Below are positions 60,830 through 64,000 of a stretch of 64,000 nucleotides of DNA, piece after piece. The notes under the pieces are model-generated. The model had not been told where the DNA came from, did no database searches, and saw only the letters and a program-made list of their open reading frames with translations. Position 1 is the stretch's first letter. Each line of letters starts with the position of its first letter. The DNA is from KBS50 sp042666615 (GTDB lineage Bacteria > Actinomycetota > Actinomycetes > Mycobacteriales > Micromonosporaceae). The stretch lies in contig NZ_JBHTDD010000010.1 in assembly GCF_042666615.1 (NCBI RefSeq), forward strand, positions 1 through 64,000, read 5' to 3'. Made by a program: the position numbers and the translations under genes.

Positions 60830-62962
60830 GTGTCCGAGGAGGCCATCGGCCAGCAGGTCAGCGCCGCGCAGGAGGCGGCCGCCGGTGCCGAGCCGCCGGC
60901 CGAGGCGCGGGACCGGCACGCCACGCTGAGCCAGGAGATCACCGACCATCAGTACCGCTACTACGTGCTCGACTCGCCCACCGTCGCGGACGCCGAGTTC
61001 GACACCCTGCTGCACGAGCTGGAGGCGCTGGAGGAGAGCTACCCGTCGCTGGTGACGCCCGAGTCACCGACTCAGCGGGTGGGCGGCACGTTCTCCACCC
61101 TGTTCACCCCGGTCGAGCACGCCGAGCGGATGATGTCCCTGGACAACGCGTTCGACCTGGACAAGCTGGCGGCCTGGGCGGAGCGGGTGGAGCGGGACGC
61201 CGGCGGCCCGGTGGCCTACCTGTGCGAGCCCAAGGTCGACGGGCTGGCGATCAACCTGACCTACGAACGTGGTCGGCTGGTGCGGGCGGCGACCCGAGGC
61301 GACGGCCGCACCGGTGAGGACGTGACGCCCAACGTCCGGACGATCCGCGAGGTGCCCGAGCGGCTCACCGGCGGCAAGCCGCCGGAGTTCATCGAGGTGC
61401 GCGGGGAGATCTACTTCCCGGTGGCCGCCTTCGCCCAGTTGAACGCGTCCCTGGTCGAGCAGGGCAAGGCGCCGTTCGCCAACCCCCGCAACGCGGCCGC
61501 CGGCAGCCTCCGGCAGAAGGATCCGCGGATCACGGCCGGTCGTGGCCTGCGAATGGTGGTGCACGGCATCGGCGCCCGGCGCGGCCTGCGGCTCACCGCC
61601 CAGTCCGCGGCGTACGAGAAGCTGCGGGACTGGGGCCTGCCGACCAGCGACCGGTGGCGGGTCGTGCCCGACCTCGACGGCGTGCGGGACTACATCGACT
61701 ACTACGCCAAGAACCGGCACAAGGTCGAGCACGAGATCGACGGCGTGGTGGTCAAGGTGGACCCGGTGGCGATCCAGGGCCGGCTCGGCTCCACGAGCCG
61801 GGCCCCACGTTGGGCGATGGCCTTCAAATACCCGCCCGAGGAGGTCACCACCAAGCTGCTCGACATCGAGGTCGAGGTGGGTCGCACCGGACGAGTCACG
61901 CCACGGGCCCTGCTCCAGCCGGTCAAGGTGGCCGGCTCCACCGTCGCGTACGCCACCCTGCACAACGCCCGCGAGGTCGAGCGCAAGGGGGTGCTGATCG
62001 GCGACACGGTGGTGGTCCGCAAGGCGGGGGACGTGATTCCGGAGGTGCTCGGCCCGGTCGTCGACCTGCGGCCGGAGGACGCACGTCCGTTCGAGATGCC
62101 GACGAAGTGCCCGTCCTGCGGCACCCGGCTCGCGCCGGCCAAGGAGAGCGACATCGACATCCGCTGTCCCAACTCCCGCACCTGCCCGGCCCAGCTCCGG
62201 GAACGCCTGTTCTATCTGGCCGGTCGGGACGCGTTGGACATCGAGGTGCTCGGCTACAAGTCGGCCGGCGCGCTGCTGGAGTCGGGTGTGATCGCCGACG
62301 AGGGTGACCTGTTCTTCCTCGACGCCGACCGGCTGGCCGGCGTGCCGTTCTTCGTCAACAAGGACGGCACGCTGGGCAGCAATGCCGTCAAGCTGCTGGA
62401 CAACCTCGGCGAGGCGAAGGTCCGTCCGCTGTGGCGGGTGCTGGTGGCGCTGTCCATCCGGCACGTTGGTCCGACGGCCGCGCGGGCCCTGGCCCGGCAC
62501 TTCGGCTCGATCCCGGCGATCGAGAGCGCCGCGGAGGAGGAACTGTCCTCGGTCGAGGGAGTGGGACCGACGATCGCAGCAAGCATCGGGGAATGGTTCG
62601 GCGTCGGCTGGCACCGGGACGTGGTACGCAAGTGGAGTGAGGCGGGCGTCCGGATCGCGGAGGACCGCGCGGACGAGGGTCCTCGGCCGCTCGACGGGGT
62701 GACCGTCGTGGTTACCGGGACCCTCTCCGGCTTCTCCCGGGACCAGGCGGCCGAGGCCGTCCAGGAACGCGGAGGCAAGGTCAGCGGTTCGGTGTCCAAG
62801 AAGACCGACTTCGTGGTGGTCGGCGACAACCCGGGGAGCAAGGCGGACAAGGCGTACTCGCTGAAGCGGCCTGTCCTGGACGAGGAGGGCTTCGTCGTCC
62901 TCCTCGAACAGGGTCCCGAGGCGGCCCGCGCGGTGGCCCGGACCGGCGACACCGCCGGCTGA
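60830..62962 (+). CDS. ligA: NAD-dependent DNA ligase
   Basis: A 710-aa ligase, full length for the family. The adenylated lysine is Lys135 in CEPKVDGLAI, the Zn finger CPSC...CPNSRTC lies near 425-450, HhH repeats follow, and the C-terminal BRCT domain starts around DGVTVVVTGTL. GTG start preceded by ACAGGAGG. An essential replication and repair enzyme. Confidence 0.97.
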   Translation: MSEEAIGQQVSAAQEAAAGAEPPAEARDRHATLSQEITDHQYRYYVLDSPTVADAEFDTLLHELEALEESYPSLVTPESPTQRVGGTFSTLFTPVEHAERMMSLDNAFDLDKLAAWAERVERDAGGPVAYLCEPKVDGLAINLTYERGRLVRAATRGDGRTGEDVTPNVRTIREVPERLTGGKPPEFIEVRGEIYFPVAAFAQLNASLVEQGKAPFANPRNAAAGSLRQKDPRITAGRGLRMVVHGIGARRGLRLTAQSAAYEKLRDWGLPTSDRWRVVPDLDGVRDYIDYYAKNRHKVEHEIDGVVVKVDPVAIQGRLGSTSRAPRWAMAFKYPPEEVTTKLLDIEVEVGRTGRVTPRALLQPVKVAGSTVAYATLHNAREVERKGVLIGDTVVVRKAGDVIPEVLGPVVDLRPEDARPFEMPTKCPSCGTRLAPAKESDIDIRCPNSRTCPAQLRERLFYLAGRDALDIEVLGYKSAGALLESGVIADEGDLFFLDADRLAGVPFFVNKDGTLGSNAVKLLDNLGEAKVRPLWRVLVALSIRHVGPTAARALARHFGSIPAIESAAEEELSSVEGVGPTIAASIGEWFGVGWHRDVVRKWSEAGVRIAEDRADEGPRPLDGVTVVVTGTLSGFSRDQAAEAVQERGGKVSGSVSKKTDFVVVGDNPGSKADKAYSLKRPVLDEEGFVVLLEQGPEAARAVARTGDTAG

Positions 62963-63323
62963 TCGGCCCGACCGAGGACGCCGCCGGCCGAGGGGCCCGG
63001 CCGTTGGCGGCGGTCGGACCGGCGGTGCGCCGCCGGGTCGCCGTCCGGCATCGGCCGCCGGACCGGCAGCGGTTCGGGTGATGCGGAACCGAGGGGCCGC
63101 GTGGCGCGAGCGGTCGGCGTACGCTGGCGGATCGGTCGCCGCGCAATCGGGCGCCTCCCGGATGGTGATGAGACCCTCGGCGAGATGTGCTGTATTCCAA
63201 GTTAGTCACGACTACGTCCGTTTCGTGTCTGTCGTACCCCGGAGCACTGGCTTGGGGCGTTTGATGGAACAAGCGGCGTGACCTGGCCGGTCGCGCCGAG
63301 ACACACAGGCGTCGGGAGGTGCC
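62963..63323. other. 361-bp intergenic region after ligA
   Basis: It holds the ligA terminator candidate (63019-63036) and, in the last 150 bp, relatively AT-rich sequence (around 63190-63240) suitable for the promoter of the following membrane-protein gene. GGGAGGTGCC precedes that gene's ATG. No gene seen. Confidence 0.55.
63019..63036 (+). terminator. Possible ligA terminator
   Basis: CCGGCGG (63019-63025), loop TGCG, CCGCCGG (63030-63036). A perfect 7-bp GC hairpin 57 bp after the ligA stop, with no T-tract. Confidence 0.45.
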
Positions 63324-64000
63324 ATGGAGGCCGCGTCGCTGCGGAACTCCGTTCCCCCCGGGCGGGCCGCCGCGTTCTTCGGCTTCGTCTGGACGGTGGT
63401 GGCCGTGGCCGTGGCGATAAGCGCCGCCCCGCTCACCGCGCTGCCCGGCCTGCTGTCCACCCTGCCGGTGGCCTTCTGGCTGATGGCTGCCCTGGCCGTG
63501 GCCGCCGACGCGCACCCGTTCACACCACCCGGGCGCCGGTCGAGCCCCGCCGTCTTCCCATCCGTCTGCCTGACCTTCGCGATCCTGCTCGGTTGGGGGC
63601 TGGGGCCGGCCATCGCCACCCAGACCGCCGCGGTCGCCGTGTCGAGTTGGCGGATGCGGCACACCGTCTGGCGAGCCGCCTTCAACGCCGCCCAGTACGC
63701 CTGGGCGCTCGGCGCCGCGTACGCCGTCACCCGCCTCGCCCCGCGCGACCTGCTGTCCGGTTGGCCGGCGCCGTGGACCGACGTGGCGGTGGCGGCCGCG
63801 GCGGCGGCCTCGTGGTTCCTGGTCAGCTACGGCCTGGTCACCCTGGCTCTGCGGATGCGGTTCGGGACCAGATGGTGGCCCGCCTTCCGTCAGGGGTTCG
63901 CCTTCGAGGCGGTCTCCAACGGCGCGTTGCTGTTGTTGGCGCCCGTGCTGGTGGCCGCCGCCCGGACCACTGCCGCGCTGGTCCCGCTCGTGCTGGTGCC
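63324..64000 (+). CDS. Polytopic membrane protein, N-terminal part (runs off window)
   Basis: It starts at the ATG at 63324 after GGGAGGTGCC and stays open to the window edge (225 codons seen). It has about six hydrophobic segments (FFGFVWTVVAVAVAI; STLPVAFWLMAALAV; FPSVCLTFAILLGW; and three more). No catalytic motif is reached. The plan resembles N-terminal MASE-type sensor domains of cyclic-di-GMP enzymes, which I recall lying near ligA in related genomes, but that is a guess. Confidence 0.8.
   Translation, partial: MEAASLRNSVPPGRAAAFFGFVWTVVAVAVAISAAPLTALPGLLSTLPVAFWLMAALAVAADAHPFTPPGRRSSPAVFPSVCLTFAILLGWGLGPAIATQTAAVAVSSWRMRHTVWRAAFNAAQYAWALGAAYAVTRLAPRDLLSGWPAPWTDVAVAAAAAASWFLVSYGLVTLALRMRFGTRWWPAFRQGFAFEAVSNGALLLLAPVLVAAARTTAALVPLVLV

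Overview
The window is 64 kb of very GC-rich DNA with strong third-position G/C bias, many GTG starts, 4-bp start/stop overlaps and apparently leaderless promoters. This points to a high-GC actinobacterium. Gene content (mycothiol-type DinB remnant, RskA-type anti-sigma factor, class F sortase, WXG100-like exported proteins, SARP/BTAD regulator) and two hairpin repeat families suggest Micromonosporaceae, Micromonospora-like. That placement is inference. I saw no rRNA, tRNA, CRISPR array, insertion sequence or prophage.

Layout. 0-11 kb: an ApbE flavin transferase, a BCCT transporter, and a histidine kinase/response regulator pair next to an envelope-type cluster (SDR epimerase, GT-C membrane protein, GT2, DUF2064 transferase, methyltransferase, cytochrome b-fused molybdopterin oxidoreductase, membrane protein). 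The response-regulator promoter and the epimerase/glycosyltransferase promoters carry 11-bp-spaced direct repeats of one heptamer at matching distances from the -10 boxes, so the cluster is probably the regulator's own regulon. 11-30 kb: ordinary chromosomal genes (GNATs, TetR, GH3 hexosaminidase with a divergent ROK regulator, an ABC exporter, ribokinase, LLM oxidoreductase, alpha/beta hydrolase, two DUF6232 paralogues, enoyl-CoA hydratase, a secreted EEP-fold protein, an MFS exporter). 30-39 kb: an acetolactate-synthase-like ThDP enzyme, a polytopic GT-C-like protein, a DrrAB-type exporter and a convergent 1064-aa BTAD/SARP regulator. The drrA promoter has five heptamer repeats ending 8 bp before a -10-like box, the arrangement expected of a SARP operator.

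39-64 kb: small membrane proteins, then a conserved-looking backbone (etfB, etfA, cysteine desulfurase, mnmA, a MetE-like protein, ligA). It is interrupted between etfA and the cysteine desulfurase by about 11 kb of accessory genes. These are a type-VII-linked RHS polymorphic toxin cassette (YbaB-like, EspC-like and WXG-like proteins, a 1257-aa RHS toxin, a putative immunity protein of lower GC), a GNAT-nucleotidyltransferase fusion, and an ECF sigma/anti-sigma pair with a DUF4397 surface protein and a class F sortase. A PIN toxin/antitoxin module lies between a VOC gene and an ADP-ribosylglycohydrolase and is flanked by a 58-bp direct duplication of the VOC gene's 3' end. The window ends inside a polytopic membrane protein.

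Most ORFs opposite these genes are GC-bias shadows. Start sites were chosen from Shine-Dalgarno sequences, coupling overlaps, or a TANNNT box 5-8 nt upstream of the start. Family names come from motifs recognised by eye; no database search was run.
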